64,000 nt of DNA from CAVTSA01 sp963737225 (GTDB taxonomy: Bacteria > Chloroflexota > Dormibacteria > Dormibacterales > Dormibacteraceae), in contig CAVTSA010000002.1 in the NCBI GenBank assembly GCA_963737225.1, positions 434,001 through 498,000 of the forward strand, given 5' to 3'. Shown here one piece after another: positions 37,871 to 45,053 of the stretch; positions within the stretch are counted from its first letter, which is position 1; every line of letters starts with the position of its first letter. The notes beneath the pieces are model-generated. The model searched no databases. It was not told where the DNA came from and was given only the letters and a program-made list of their open reading frames with translations. Made by a program: the position numbers and the translations under genes.

Positions 37871-39024
37871 TTCGGTTTCCTTGTGCGTTTCGATGACGCG
37901 CGCCTGCTCGCTCCCGAAGGCTGTGAGCGCGCTCTCTGCCCCCCGGATGGAACGCTCGCCGGGGGCCTCGAGGTCCCCTTGCCGTTGCTCCCGGTGCTCG
38001 CAGCCCCACCCCCGCCGTTGCTCTGCGCCGTGTTTTTGCTGCCGTTCCCACCACCTCGGTTCTGGTTCCGACCGGCGGCCGCTGCCGCCCCGGTGACCGC
38101 GGCCGCGCTCGCGGCGGTCGTCGCCCCCATCGAAAGCGTCCGCTCTGAAGAGCTGCGCTTGGCGACGATCTTGTCACCCGTGGCCGAGGACCGCGGCCCA
38201 GGCCCGTAGCCCGCCTCCTGGAGTGCCTTCTCGAACCCGGCTGCCTGCTGCTTGGGCCGGAGCCCGCCCCAGCCGTTGACCCGGTACTGCTGGCCGATCG
38301 CGATGCCGTTGGAGACGAACCAGTAGAGCGCCAACCCGGCCGGCACCTGCAGCGAGAACACCAGGATCATCACCGGCATCAGGTACTGCATCGACTTCAT
38401 CATCGTGGCCGTCGACTGCTCCTGCTCCGAGGCCACCGGGTTCTTCGGCTGCTGCATCATGCGCGACTGGATGAACGTCGTCCCCGCGGCCAGGACGGGA
38501 AGGATCAGGTAGACGAGCTGCGGGATCGGGAGCCCGTGGATGAGCGGGAACTCGCTCGGAAACGCGTTCAGGTGCGGGATGAAGAGGAAGTGGTCGTTGG
38601 TGACGTGTGAGTCCAGCCTCGAATCGCGGAAGACCCAGTACAGCGCGCTCAGGATCGGAAGCTGGATCAGCGAGGGGAGGCAGCCCGACATCGAGGACAG
38701 CGGGTTGATGCCGCGCTCCCGGTAGAGCTCCATGGTCGCCTGGTTGAGCTTCTGGGGGTCTCCCTTGTACTTCTTCCTGAGCTCTCCCAGTTCCGGGGCC
38801 ATCGCCCGCTGCTGGAGCATGGTCCGGCGGCCGGCGCGGATCTGGTACTCGTAGAGCGGCGACAGGATCAGCTTGATGATCGCGGTGATGCCGATGACCG
38901 CGAGTCCGTAGGCACCGATCCAGGTGAGGACGGGGATACCGCTGAAGAACTGGTAAAGCACCGCGAGTCCCCAGGAGAGGGGGACACCGATGACCGCCCA
39001 CCACAGCTTGTGGAGGGGCAACAA
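37867..39024 (-). CDS. yidC: Membrane protein insertase YidC/Oxa1
   Basis: Inserts membrane proteins with SecYEG or alone, about 385 residues. Hydrophobic segments and the conserved insertase core are present: KKYKGDPQKLNQATMELYRE, INPLSSMSGCLPSLIQLPIL and QYLMPVMILVFSLQVPAGLALYW (last helix). The last 110 residues are a disordered, basic Ala/Gly/Ser/Arg tail, longer than usual. TTG 39024 is the first standard start but has no ribosome site. An in-frame CTG at 39072 is preceded by AGAGGAG, which would add 16 residues; the start is therefore open. Confidence 0.94.
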   Translation of the reverse strand: MLPLHKLWWAVIGVPLSWGLAVLYQFFSGIPVLTWIGAYGLAVIGITAIIKLILSPLYEYQIRAGRRTMLQQRAMAPELGELRKKYKGDPQKLNQATMELYRERGINPLSSMSGCLPSLIQLPILSALYWVFRDSRLDSHVTNDHFLFIPHLNAFPSEFPLIHGLPIPQLVYLILPVLAAGTTFIQSRMMQQPKNPVASEQEQSTATMMKSMQYLMPVMILVFSLQVPAGLALYWFVSNGIAIGQQYRVNGWGGLRPKQQAAGFEKALQEAGYGPGPRSSATGDKIVAKRSSSERTLSMGATTAASAAAVTGAAAAAGRNQNRGGGNGSKNTAQSNGGGGAASTGSNGKGTSRPPASVPSGGQRARSQPSGASRRASSKRTRKPK

Positions 39025-39108
39025 GAAGTTGAACAGGCCCCCCAGGGGTGCGCTCGAAAGTTCGATGATCAGTGACTCCTCTGCACGGCCCCACGCGGGT
39101 CGCCGCCG

Positions 39109-39318
39109 TCACGGTACCGGGTCATAACCGCCCTTGGCGAACGGATGGCAACGGGCGATTCGCTTGACGCCCATCCACGATCCTTTGGCCCAGCCGTACC
39201 GTTGAACGGCCTCGTAAGTGTACCGGGAGCACGACGGCTCATATCGGCACGAGTTCCCGAGCAATGGGGAGAGGGTCAACTGGTAGACCCGGATCATCAC
39301 CAGCACCACGTGGGTCAT
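39109..39318 (-). CDS. yidD: Membrane protein insertion efficiency factor YidD
   Basis: Small (69 residues) amphipathic protein assisting YidC. Conserved IRVYQLTLSPLLGNSCRYEP and CSRYTYEAVQRYG with three Cys, ending HPFAKGGYDPVP. Start ATG overlaps the rnpA stop (ATGA). Confidence 0.95.
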   Translation of the reverse strand: MTHVVLVMIRVYQLTLSPLLGNSCRYEPSCSRYTYEAVQRYGWAKGSWMGVKRIARCHPFAKGGYDPVP

Positions 39319-39677
39319 GGCTCAAGGCGCTCCCAGGCCCTCCGCACCTCAGCCGTGATCACCTCCAGCGACGCGGTCAGGGCGGCGGGACGAGCGATCA
39401 CGACCACGTCGTAAGGCGTACCCATCTCGTGGCCACCCAAACCAGCGGGCAACGTTACGCGCACCGCTTCCCGCACCCGCCGCTTGGCGCGGTTCCGGGC
39501 GACCGCGCCGGAGATCCGCCGGGCCGCCGCCACACCGACCCGGACCACGGGCGGCCCCAGCGCCGTCCGTCCGTCGACGGCGGCAAACGCGACGATCGTC
39601 GTGCCGCGGAAGAGGGGTGGCCGCGCCAGAACCCGCTGGAAGTCACCAGGACGCACGAGTCGGGCCCTCTTCTTCAC
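39315..39677 (-). CDS. rnpA: Ribonuclease P protein component
   Basis: Protein subunit of RNase P for tRNA 5' processing, 120 residues. RNA-binding signature in ARNRAKRRVREAVR. N-terminus KKRARLVRPGDFQRVL. GTG start, 26 bp after the rpmH stop in the classic rpmH-rnpA-yidD-yidC order. Confidence 0.95.
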   Translation of the reverse strand: MKKRARLVRPGDFQRVLARPPLFRGTTIVAFAAVDGRTALGPPVVRVGVAAARRISGAVARNRAKRRVREAVRVTLPAGLGGHEMGTPYDVVVIARPAALTASLEVITAEVRRAWERLEP

Positions 39678-39703
39678 GGCCGCCGCCCTACCTCGCGGTA
39701 GGC

Positions 39704-39838
39704 CTACGGGGTCAGCTGGTGACGGCCCTTGCGGCGGCGGTTGCGAAGGATCCGGCGGCCTCCGGGGCTCCGCATCTTGATGAGAAACCCGTGAACGCGC
39801 TTGCGGTAGCGCTTCTTCGGTTGATAGGTGCGCTTGAT
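39704..39838 (-). CDS. rpmH: Ribosomal protein bL34, with ATC at the start position
   Basis: 44-residue bL34: KRTYQPKKRYRKRVHGFLI onward, ending RKGRHQLTP. The expected initiator Met of MKRTYQP falls on ATC (39838-39836). The frame upstream has no ATG, GTG, TTG or CTG back to a TAG about 80 bp away. GAAGAGG (39853-39847) lies 8 nt before the ATC, an ideal ribosome-binding spacing. Either AUC is the true start, as AUU is for infC in E. coli, or the base is a sequencing or assembly error for ATG. Confidence 0.9.
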   Translation of the reverse strand: MKRTYQPKKRYRKRVHGFLIKMRSPGGRRILRNRRRKGRHQLTP

Positions 39839-40307
39839 GGTTCGAACCTCTTCACTGAGCGCGTCGGCGCACGCGTAAACGGGGGCACCGCTGCCCCGAC
39901 GGACCCGGCAACTCTACCATGGCGGCCCTCGATCGGGCCCGGCCCCACCCGGCCACCACCGATGGGCGTTTCGCCCATTGCGACGGGGCCGGCGCTTTGC
40001 TAGGCTTTGCACTCCGGAGCGGATCACGAGCACCGCCAGGCAGAGCGCCTGCCCGACACTCCAAGACCTGATTCCACGTTCCAGCACGCTCTCCCAGCAT
40101 CCCCCAGGCGTCTTCGGTGTGCCCGTTCCGCCAGTTATTGTCGGCGACGTACGGGAAGCGGCCACGAGGCCCGCTTTCCCCACAGCGTCTCATCAGGGGC
40201 GGTGCCTTCATGCGGGATGGGGTCTTGACCCAGCCCGCCAGCGCCAGCACGGCGTCGACCGGGCTGGTGCGGCGGTCGACGCGTGAGGCCAGGAACTCTC
40301 GAACCGG

Positions 40308-40347
40308 TTCTCCACACGTTCTCCCAACCGCTTGCCGGTTTTCCACA
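40308..40347 (+). promoter_or_regulatory. Two DnaA boxes in direct repeat
   Basis: TTCTCCACA (40308-40316) and TTTTCCACA (40339-40347), each preceded by CCGG; consensus TTWTNCACA. Confidence 0.6.
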
Positions 40348-40461
40348 GAGATCGGGTTCCAGCGCCCCGATTCCGCACATGCCATCGACGTCACGCGCCC
40401 CAATCCGACCGCAGCCGAGTTCGGCACGGTCTGGCACGGGGCGGCGGCGACCCCGTGGGGG

Positions 40462-40470
40462 TTTTCCACA
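40462..40470 (+). promoter_or_regulatory. DnaA box adjacent to dnaA
   Basis: TTTTCCACA, 23 bp upstream of the dnaA GTG, so DnaA could repress its own synthesis here. Confidence 0.6.
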
Positions 40471-40493
40471 GGCCCGGGATGAAAGGAGATCGC

Positions 40494-41888
40494 GTGCAGA
40501 CAGATCAGCTCTGGACGTCCGTCCAGGAGGAATTGAGCTTCCAGCTCGCCAAGCCCACCTACGACACCTGGGTCAAGCGGACCCGGCTCATCCAGGAGCA
40601 GGGCGGCTGCTACCAGATCGGAGTCCCGAGCAAGCTTGCCAAGGACTGGCTGGAGGATCGATTCAGCGGGCTGATCCGGGAGACGCTGCAGGCGGTCGTC
40701 GGGGGCGGGGAGATCGAGGTCGACTTCGTCGTCCTCCCCGGTCACGTCAACCTCACCCCGGCCGTGACGAGCGAAGGGGACAGGACAGAGAGCCCGCGCC
40801 CCGAGGCGGCCCCGGCTCCTCCTGGCGACGCCCCTCAGCGGACCGCCCGTCCCGCGCTCGAGTCCTCAGGCCTGAACGAGCGTTTCCGCTTCTCCAACTT
40901 CGTCGTCGGAAACAACTCCCGCTTCGCCCACGCCGCGGCCAAGGCGGTCGCCGAGTCACCCGGCGACACCTACAACCCCCTCTTCCTCTACGGAGGGGTG
41001 GGGCTTGGCAAGACCCATCTGATGCAGGCCATCGGGCACGAGGTCACGCAACGCTTTCCCGGCCGCCGGGTGCGCTACCTCACGACCGAGCAGTTCACCA
41101 ATGACGTCATCGTGGGCATCCAGAAGGCGCGGATGCCGGAGATTCGCAGCCGGTTCCGGACCGTCGACGTCCTGCTCATCGACGATATCCAGTTCCTGAC
41201 CGGCAAGGACCGCAGCAAGGAGGAGTTCTTCCACACCTTCAACACGCTCCAGGAGCTGAACAAGCAGATCGTCATCTCCTCCGACCGTCCGCCGAGGGAG
41301 ATCGAGACTCTGGAGGATCGGATGCGATCGCGGTTCGAGCAGGGACTCCTGGTCGACATCCTGCCGCCCGACTTCGAGACCCGCTACGCGATCCTGAAGT
41401 CGAAGCTGGGCACGCAGCAGGATCGCCTCGGCGAACCGGTTCTCACGTTCATCGCGCACAAGGTCCAGAAGAACATTCGGGAGCTGGAGGGGGCGTTGAC
41501 CCGCGTTCTCGCCTTCGCCGCCATCCACCAGCGCGAGGTCGGACTCGAAGAGGCGACGCAGCTCCTCGCGGACATCATCCCGGCCAGCACCCGCCGCCCG
41601 CTGACCATCACCCGCATCCAGCAGGTGGTCGCCGACTACTACGGGATCTCGGTCCAGGACATGAAGTCCAAGCGACGCGACAAGCACATCGTGTTCCCGC
41701 GCCAGGTCGCCATGTATCTGATCCGCGAGGAGACCCCATCCTCGCTGCCGGTCATCGGGCAGGCGTTCGGACGCGATCACACGACCGCGCTGCACTCGAT
41801 CGACAAGATCCAGACCGAGGCCCAGGAGTCGGGACGGCTGTACGACGACATCCGCACGCTCCGGCAGCGCATCTACGAGGAGGTCTAG
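40494..41888 (+). CDS. dnaA: Chromosomal replication initiator DnaA
   Basis: Replication initiator AAA+ ATPase, 464 residues. Domain I starts LWTSVQEELSFQLAKPTYDT. Domain III has Walker A GGVGLGKTHLMQAIG and Walker B VLLIDDIQFLTGKD, sensor II arginine region SRFEQGLLVDI. Domain IV DNA-binding signature GRDHTTALHSIDKI. GTG 40494 has AAAGGAGAT (40482-40490) just upstream; an ATG at 40479 would lack a site. DnaA boxes in front imply autoregulation. Confidence 0.97.
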   Translation: MQTDQLWTSVQEELSFQLAKPTYDTWVKRTRLIQEQGGCYQIGVPSKLAKDWLEDRFSGLIRETLQAVVGGGEIEVDFVVLPGHVNLTPAVTSEGDRTESPRPEAAPAPPGDAPQRTARPALESSGLNERFRFSNFVVGNNSRFAHAAAKAVAESPGDTYNPLFLYGGVGLGKTHLMQAIGHEVTQRFPGRRVRYLTTEQFTNDVIVGIQKARMPEIRSRFRTVDVLLIDDIQFLTGKDRSKEEFFHTFNTLQELNKQIVISSDRPPREIETLEDRMRSRFEQGLLVDILPPDFETRYAILKSKLGTQQDRLGEPVLTFIAHKVQKNIRELEGALTRVLAFAAIHQREVGLEEATQLLADIIPASTRRPLTITRIQQVVADYYGISVQDMKSKRRDKHIVFPRQVAMYLIREETPSSLPVIGQAFGRDHTTALHSIDKIQTEAQESGRLYDDIRTLRQRIYEEV

Positions 41889-42146
41889 CGACCCCGTGCC
41901 GGCTCTGCACACCCACCTGGGGAATGCCGTCTCGGTTTCGGGGGAGAGCTCTCGCCGCACCCTCACCGTGCACACCCCGACGGTTAATCGCACAGCAATG
42001 CCCGACCATTCACCTATCCTTTTGCACCACGCGTTGGAGTTCGTCCCGAACGGCGCTTCCACACAACACACAGCCCCTACTAAGGAGACGACGAATCCAA
42101 TAAATCGTGGAAACCGTCTTTCTCTGGGGTTTCCAAGGAGCACACG
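41889..42146. other. dnaA-dnaN intergenic region
   Basis: 258 bp. It is locally AT-richer near 42085-42110 (AATCCAATAAATCGTGG). A one-mismatch DnaA-like TTTTGCACC occurs at about 42017-42025, along with several GTGCACA/CCACACA words. It may contain part of the origin, but boxes are weaker than upstream of dnaA. AAGGAG (42135-42140) serves dnaN. Confidence 0.4.
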
Positions 42147-43265
42147 TTGAGAGTCACCTGCCAGCCGGCGCACCTCACCCAGGCGCTGCAGACCGTGTCG
42201 CGCGCCATCTCGGCTCGCTCCACGCTGCCCATCCTCAGCAACGTGCTCCTGCAGACCACCGACCAGGGCCTCGCCCTCACCGCCACCAACCTCGAGATCG
42301 GGATCCGGAAGATCGTGGCTGCCGAGGTTCAGGAGGAGGGAGGGACCACGGTGCCCGCCCGGCTGCTCACCGAGTTCGTGGGCAGCCTGCCCGACGAGCC
42401 GATGGACCTCCAGCTGGACACCGCCACGCAGATGCTGAGCCTTCGCTGCGGTCGTTTCGACACTCACGTCAAGTGCATCGAGGCCGACGAGTTCCCTCCC
42501 AGTCCCAGCCCCGACGAGGGTGACCGTTTGGAGATTCCTCAGCAGCAGCTGATCGTGGCCATCGAGCAGACCCAGATGGCGGCGTCGACCGACGAGGCGC
42601 GGCCCGTGCTCACGGGAGAGCTTCTGGACCTCAAGGGGTCCGAGCTGACCATGGTCGCGACCGACGGGCACCGGCTGGCGGAGCGCAAGCTCGCGAGCGG
42701 TGCCGACTCGAACGGGATCGAGGCCCGGCTGATCGTCCCCGCCAAGGCACTGGGCGAGCTGGCGCGTGCCTTTCGGGGTGAGCCCGACCCGCTCACCGTG
42801 GTGGTGTCGGGCGCTCGCAACCAGATCTTCTTCCGCGCCGGCGGCGCCGAGGTGACGTCGCGGCTGATCGACGGCGGCTTCCCCAACTATCAGCAGGTGA
42901 TCCCGACCAAGTCCTCGACGCGAGTACGGGTGCCGACTGCCGAGGCGACCCAGACCGTACGTGCGGTGTCGTTGTTCGCGCGCGACTCGGCCAACGTGAT
43001 CCGGCTGCGCGTCGCCGCCGGCGCCCTGGTCCTGTCGGCGATGACCAACGAGGTCGGCGACAGCCGCGCCGAGCTGGCGGCAGAGGTGGAGGGCGACGAC
43101 GTCCAGATCGCCTTCAACGCCCGGTACGTGCTGGACGCGCTGACCGTCATCCAATCGGAGTTGGTGGAGTTCCGATTCGACGGGCCCCTGTCGCCGGGGC
43201 TGATCACGGAGCCGGACCGGCCGGACTACCTGTACGTGATCATGCCCGTCCGCGTAGCCATGTGA
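42147..43265 (+). CDS. dnaN: DNA polymerase III sliding clamp (beta)
   Basis: Processivity clamp, 372 residues. Three DnaN domains are recognisable: N-terminal RVTCQPAHLTQALQTVSRAI, central VATDGHRLAERKL, and the C-terminal DGPLSPGLI ... DYLYVIMPVR ending. TTG start with AAGGAG 6 nt upstream. Downstream 352 bp before recF hold the repeats described separately. Confidence 0.97.
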   Translation: MRVTCQPAHLTQALQTVSRAISARSTLPILSNVLLQTTDQGLALTATNLEIGIRKIVAAEVQEEGGTTVPARLLTEFVGSLPDEPMDLQLDTATQMLSLRCGRFDTHVKCIEADEFPPSPSPDEGDRLEIPQQQLIVAIEQTQMAASTDEARPVLTGELLDLKGSELTMVATDGHRLAERKLASGADSNGIEARLIVPAKALGELARAFRGEPDPLTVVVSGARNQIFFRAGGAEVTSRLIDGGFPNYQQVIPTKSSTRVRVPTAEATQTVRAVSLFARDSANVIRLRVAAGALVLSAMTNEVGDSRAELAAEVEGDDVQIAFNARYVLDALTVIQSELVEFRFDGPLSPGLITEPDRPDYLYVIMPVRVAM

Positions 43266-43349
43266 ACCGGGTTGCTTCTTGCGGCACCGGCGTCGGCAGG
43301 TGTCATGCATCGCACCCACGGCACAACGGTGGGTAGGAATCTGGTTGAG

Positions 43350-43471
43350 CCCTCGATAGCGGGCGCCAGCTCGGGCGTCAGCCCGAAGCGAGTCTGCAGG
43401 ACCCCGGGTGGCCAGCGACCACTGCGGACCCGGCAGGGGTCGGCGGCGAAGCCGCCGGGGGGGTCCAGGGG
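43350..43471 (+). repeat. Dispersed repeat, copy A (dnaN-recF gap)
   Basis: About 120 bp that matches, in opposite orientation, the stretch 54848-54966. Shared landmarks in order: CCCTCGAYAGCGGGCG, CGGGCGYCAGCCCGAAGCGAG, CGGGTGGCCRGCGACCAC, and the stem-loop GGCGGCGAAGCCGCC. It makes up most of the 352-bp gap between dnaN and recF, which has no gene I can support. Confidence 0.75.
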
Positions 43472-43552
43472 GGCTGTGCCCTCCCTGGGTAAGGCAGATC
43501 CCGCACGTCCCAACAAGCACGGCCGCTCTCGAGCACCCGCGGCATGCCCGAC

Positions 43553-43597
43553 ACCTCGAGAGCAGGTTTTGTCGGGCGGCAGCCCGAAGCGGGGTCG
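43553..43597 (+). repeat. Partial repeat copy A' before recF
   Basis: CCTCGAGAGC then TCGGGCGGCAGCCCGAAGCG (43572-43591), a shortened copy of the first part of repeat A, 201 bp downstream of the same motif (43371-43390). It ends about 20 bp before the recF ATG and contains the CGGGC-N4-GCCCG hairpin. Confidence 0.6.
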
Positions 43598-43617
43598 GAC
43601 CAGCTGCGGCCATTGAC

Positions 43618-44706
43618 ATGCGCCTGGTTTCGCTTTCCCTTCGCAACTACCGCAACTACGCCTGGCTCGATTTGGAGCCGTCGCCGCACCTGAACGTCTT
43701 TTTGGGCCGGAACGGGCAGGGGAAGACGAACCTGCTGGAGTCGATCGCGCTGCTGGCGCTCTCCAGCTCTCCGCGGGCACGCCGGGAGCTGGAGCTGATC
43801 GGTCCGGTCGCCGACCAGGCGCGGGTGGAGGGCGTGGTCGTGCGCGGCGGCCGGGAGCGCGAGGTGCGCATCGACCTGGAGCGGTTCACACCGACCCGGG
43901 TCAAACGTCGCATCGTGGTGGACGGCCAGCCGCGGCGTGCGGTCGACCTCCCCGGCACGTTCGGCGTCGTCCTGTTCTGGCCCGAGGACCTGAACCTGGC
44001 GAAGGCGGGCCCGGAGCACCGCCGGCGCTTGCTGAATCAGATGCTGGTGCAGATCGAGCCCGGGTATGCCCGGGCTCTGAGCCGCTACGCCCGCGTGGTC
44101 GAGCAGCGCAATCACCTGCTGCGGCGGATTCAGGCCCATGAAGCCGGCACCGGCGAGCTGGAGGTATGGGACCTGGAGCTGTGCCGGCTCGCCGTGCAGC
44201 TGGTCGAGGCGCGCGCACGCGCCAGCGTCGACCTGGCGGCCGGCGCCGCGGCCGCGCACGACAGGATCGCGCCCGGCGAGGCCCTCGAGGTGAGCTATCT
44301 CGGACCGCCGGAGGACCTCGCAGCAGCGGTCGCAGACGCGCGGCAGGACGACGTTCGCCGAGGCATGACCACCGTGGGACCCCATCGTGACGACCTCTCG
44401 ATCAGGCTGGCCGGGCGGGACGCGCGCGCCTACGCCTCTCAGGGGCAGCAGCGCACCGCCGTGGTCGCCATCAAGCTGGCAGAGGCCGAGGTGGTGGCGC
44501 GACGGGCAGGAGAGGCTCCGGTGCTGCTGCTCGACGACGTGCTCTCCGAGCTCGACGCAGATCGGCGGCAGAAGCTGCTCCAGCATCTCGGGGAGGGAGC
44601 GCAGGTGGTCGTCACGTCGGTCGAGGCGGACCCTTTCCCGGCGGAGGTGATCGACCGCTCGCGGGTGCTGCGGATCGTCGGTGGCCGCATCACCGAGGGC
44701 AGCTGA
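43618..44706 (+). CDS. recF: DNA replication and repair protein RecF
   Basis: ABC-type ATPase that loads RecA at gaps with RecOR; 362 residues. Walker A GRNGQGKTNLLESI, signature YASQGQQRTAVVAIKLAE, Walker B LLLDDVLSELD. ATG 43618. dnaA-dnaN-recF order is kept, with recF followed by dciA. Confidence 0.96.
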   Translation: MRLVSLSLRNYRNYAWLDLEPSPHLNVFLGRNGQGKTNLLESIALLALSSSPRARRELELIGPVADQARVEGVVVRGGREREVRIDLERFTPTRVKRRIVVDGQPRRAVDLPGTFGVVLFWPEDLNLAKAGPEHRRRLLNQMLVQIEPGYARALSRYARVVEQRNHLLRRIQAHEAGTGELEVWDLELCRLAVQLVEARARASVDLAAGAAAAHDRIAPGEALEVSYLGPPEDLAAAVADARQDDVRRGMTTVGPHRDDLSIRLAGRDARAYASQGQQRTAVVAIKLAEAEVVARRAGEAPVLLLDDVLSELDADRRQKLLQHLGEGAQVVVTSVEADPFPAEVIDRSRVLRIVGGRITEGS

Positions 44707-44708
44707 TC

Positions 44709-45053
44709 GTGTCTGGCTCGACTCCGCGCCGGCGTGGCCACGGGTTCGACCGCCTGGGTGACATCCTGCCGCGCGTGCTGGCCCGCCAGCCGGACGCCGG
44801 ACGCCTGCTCGAGGTCCGGCTGCAGATCGCCTTCCGCGCGGTGCTCGGGGAGCAGCTCTCCGCCCAGTGCGAAGAGGTCAGCGTGAAGGGCGCGACGGTG
44901 TGGATCACGACCCCGAACCCGGCGCTCGCTCATCAGCTGCGTCTTGACCAGGAGCTCCTGCTCCTGCGCCTGAACCAGGAGAGCGGTCTGCCGCGCCGGG
45001 TCTCCCGGCTTCGCGTCCAGATCGGTCGGGGTCGAGGGGGGGGCGGGCGATGA
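44709..45053 (+). CDS. DUF721/DciA-type protein
   Basis: 114 residues. The DUF721 core reads GHGFDRLGDILPRVLARQPD and a KH-like middle (VSVKGATVWITTPNPALAHQ). DciA proteins load the replicative helicase DnaB in bacteria lacking DnaC/DnaI, and commonly follow recF. GTG start 2 bp after the recF stop; its TGA overlaps the helicase ATG (ATGA). Confidence 0.85.
   Translation: MSGSTPRRRGHGFDRLGDILPRVLARQPDAGRLLEVRLQIAFRAVLGEQLSAQCEEVSVKGATVWITTPNPALAHQLRLDQELLLLRLNQESGLPRRVSRLRVQIGRGRGGGGR

Larger units (their letters stand above)
39839..40493. other. rpmH-dnaA intergenic region, candidate oriC
   Basis: 655 bp without a supported gene. It contains two exact DnaA boxes TTTTCCACA (40339-40347 and 40462-40470) and one variant TTCTCCACA (40308-40316), all in the same orientation. 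The first two belong to a 13-bp direct repeat CCGGTTYTCCACA with a 31-bp period, about three helical turns. It is flanked by rpmH and dnaA, a classic origin position. No AT-rich unwinding element is obvious here; the dnaA-dnaN gap is somewhat AT-richer. Confidence 0.55.

Noticed and set aside
40956..43646. A very long open frame antisense to dnaA and dnaN
   Set aside because: It mirrors the codon pattern of the sense genes in a high-GC genome, has no recognisable domain, and dnaA/dnaN are certain.
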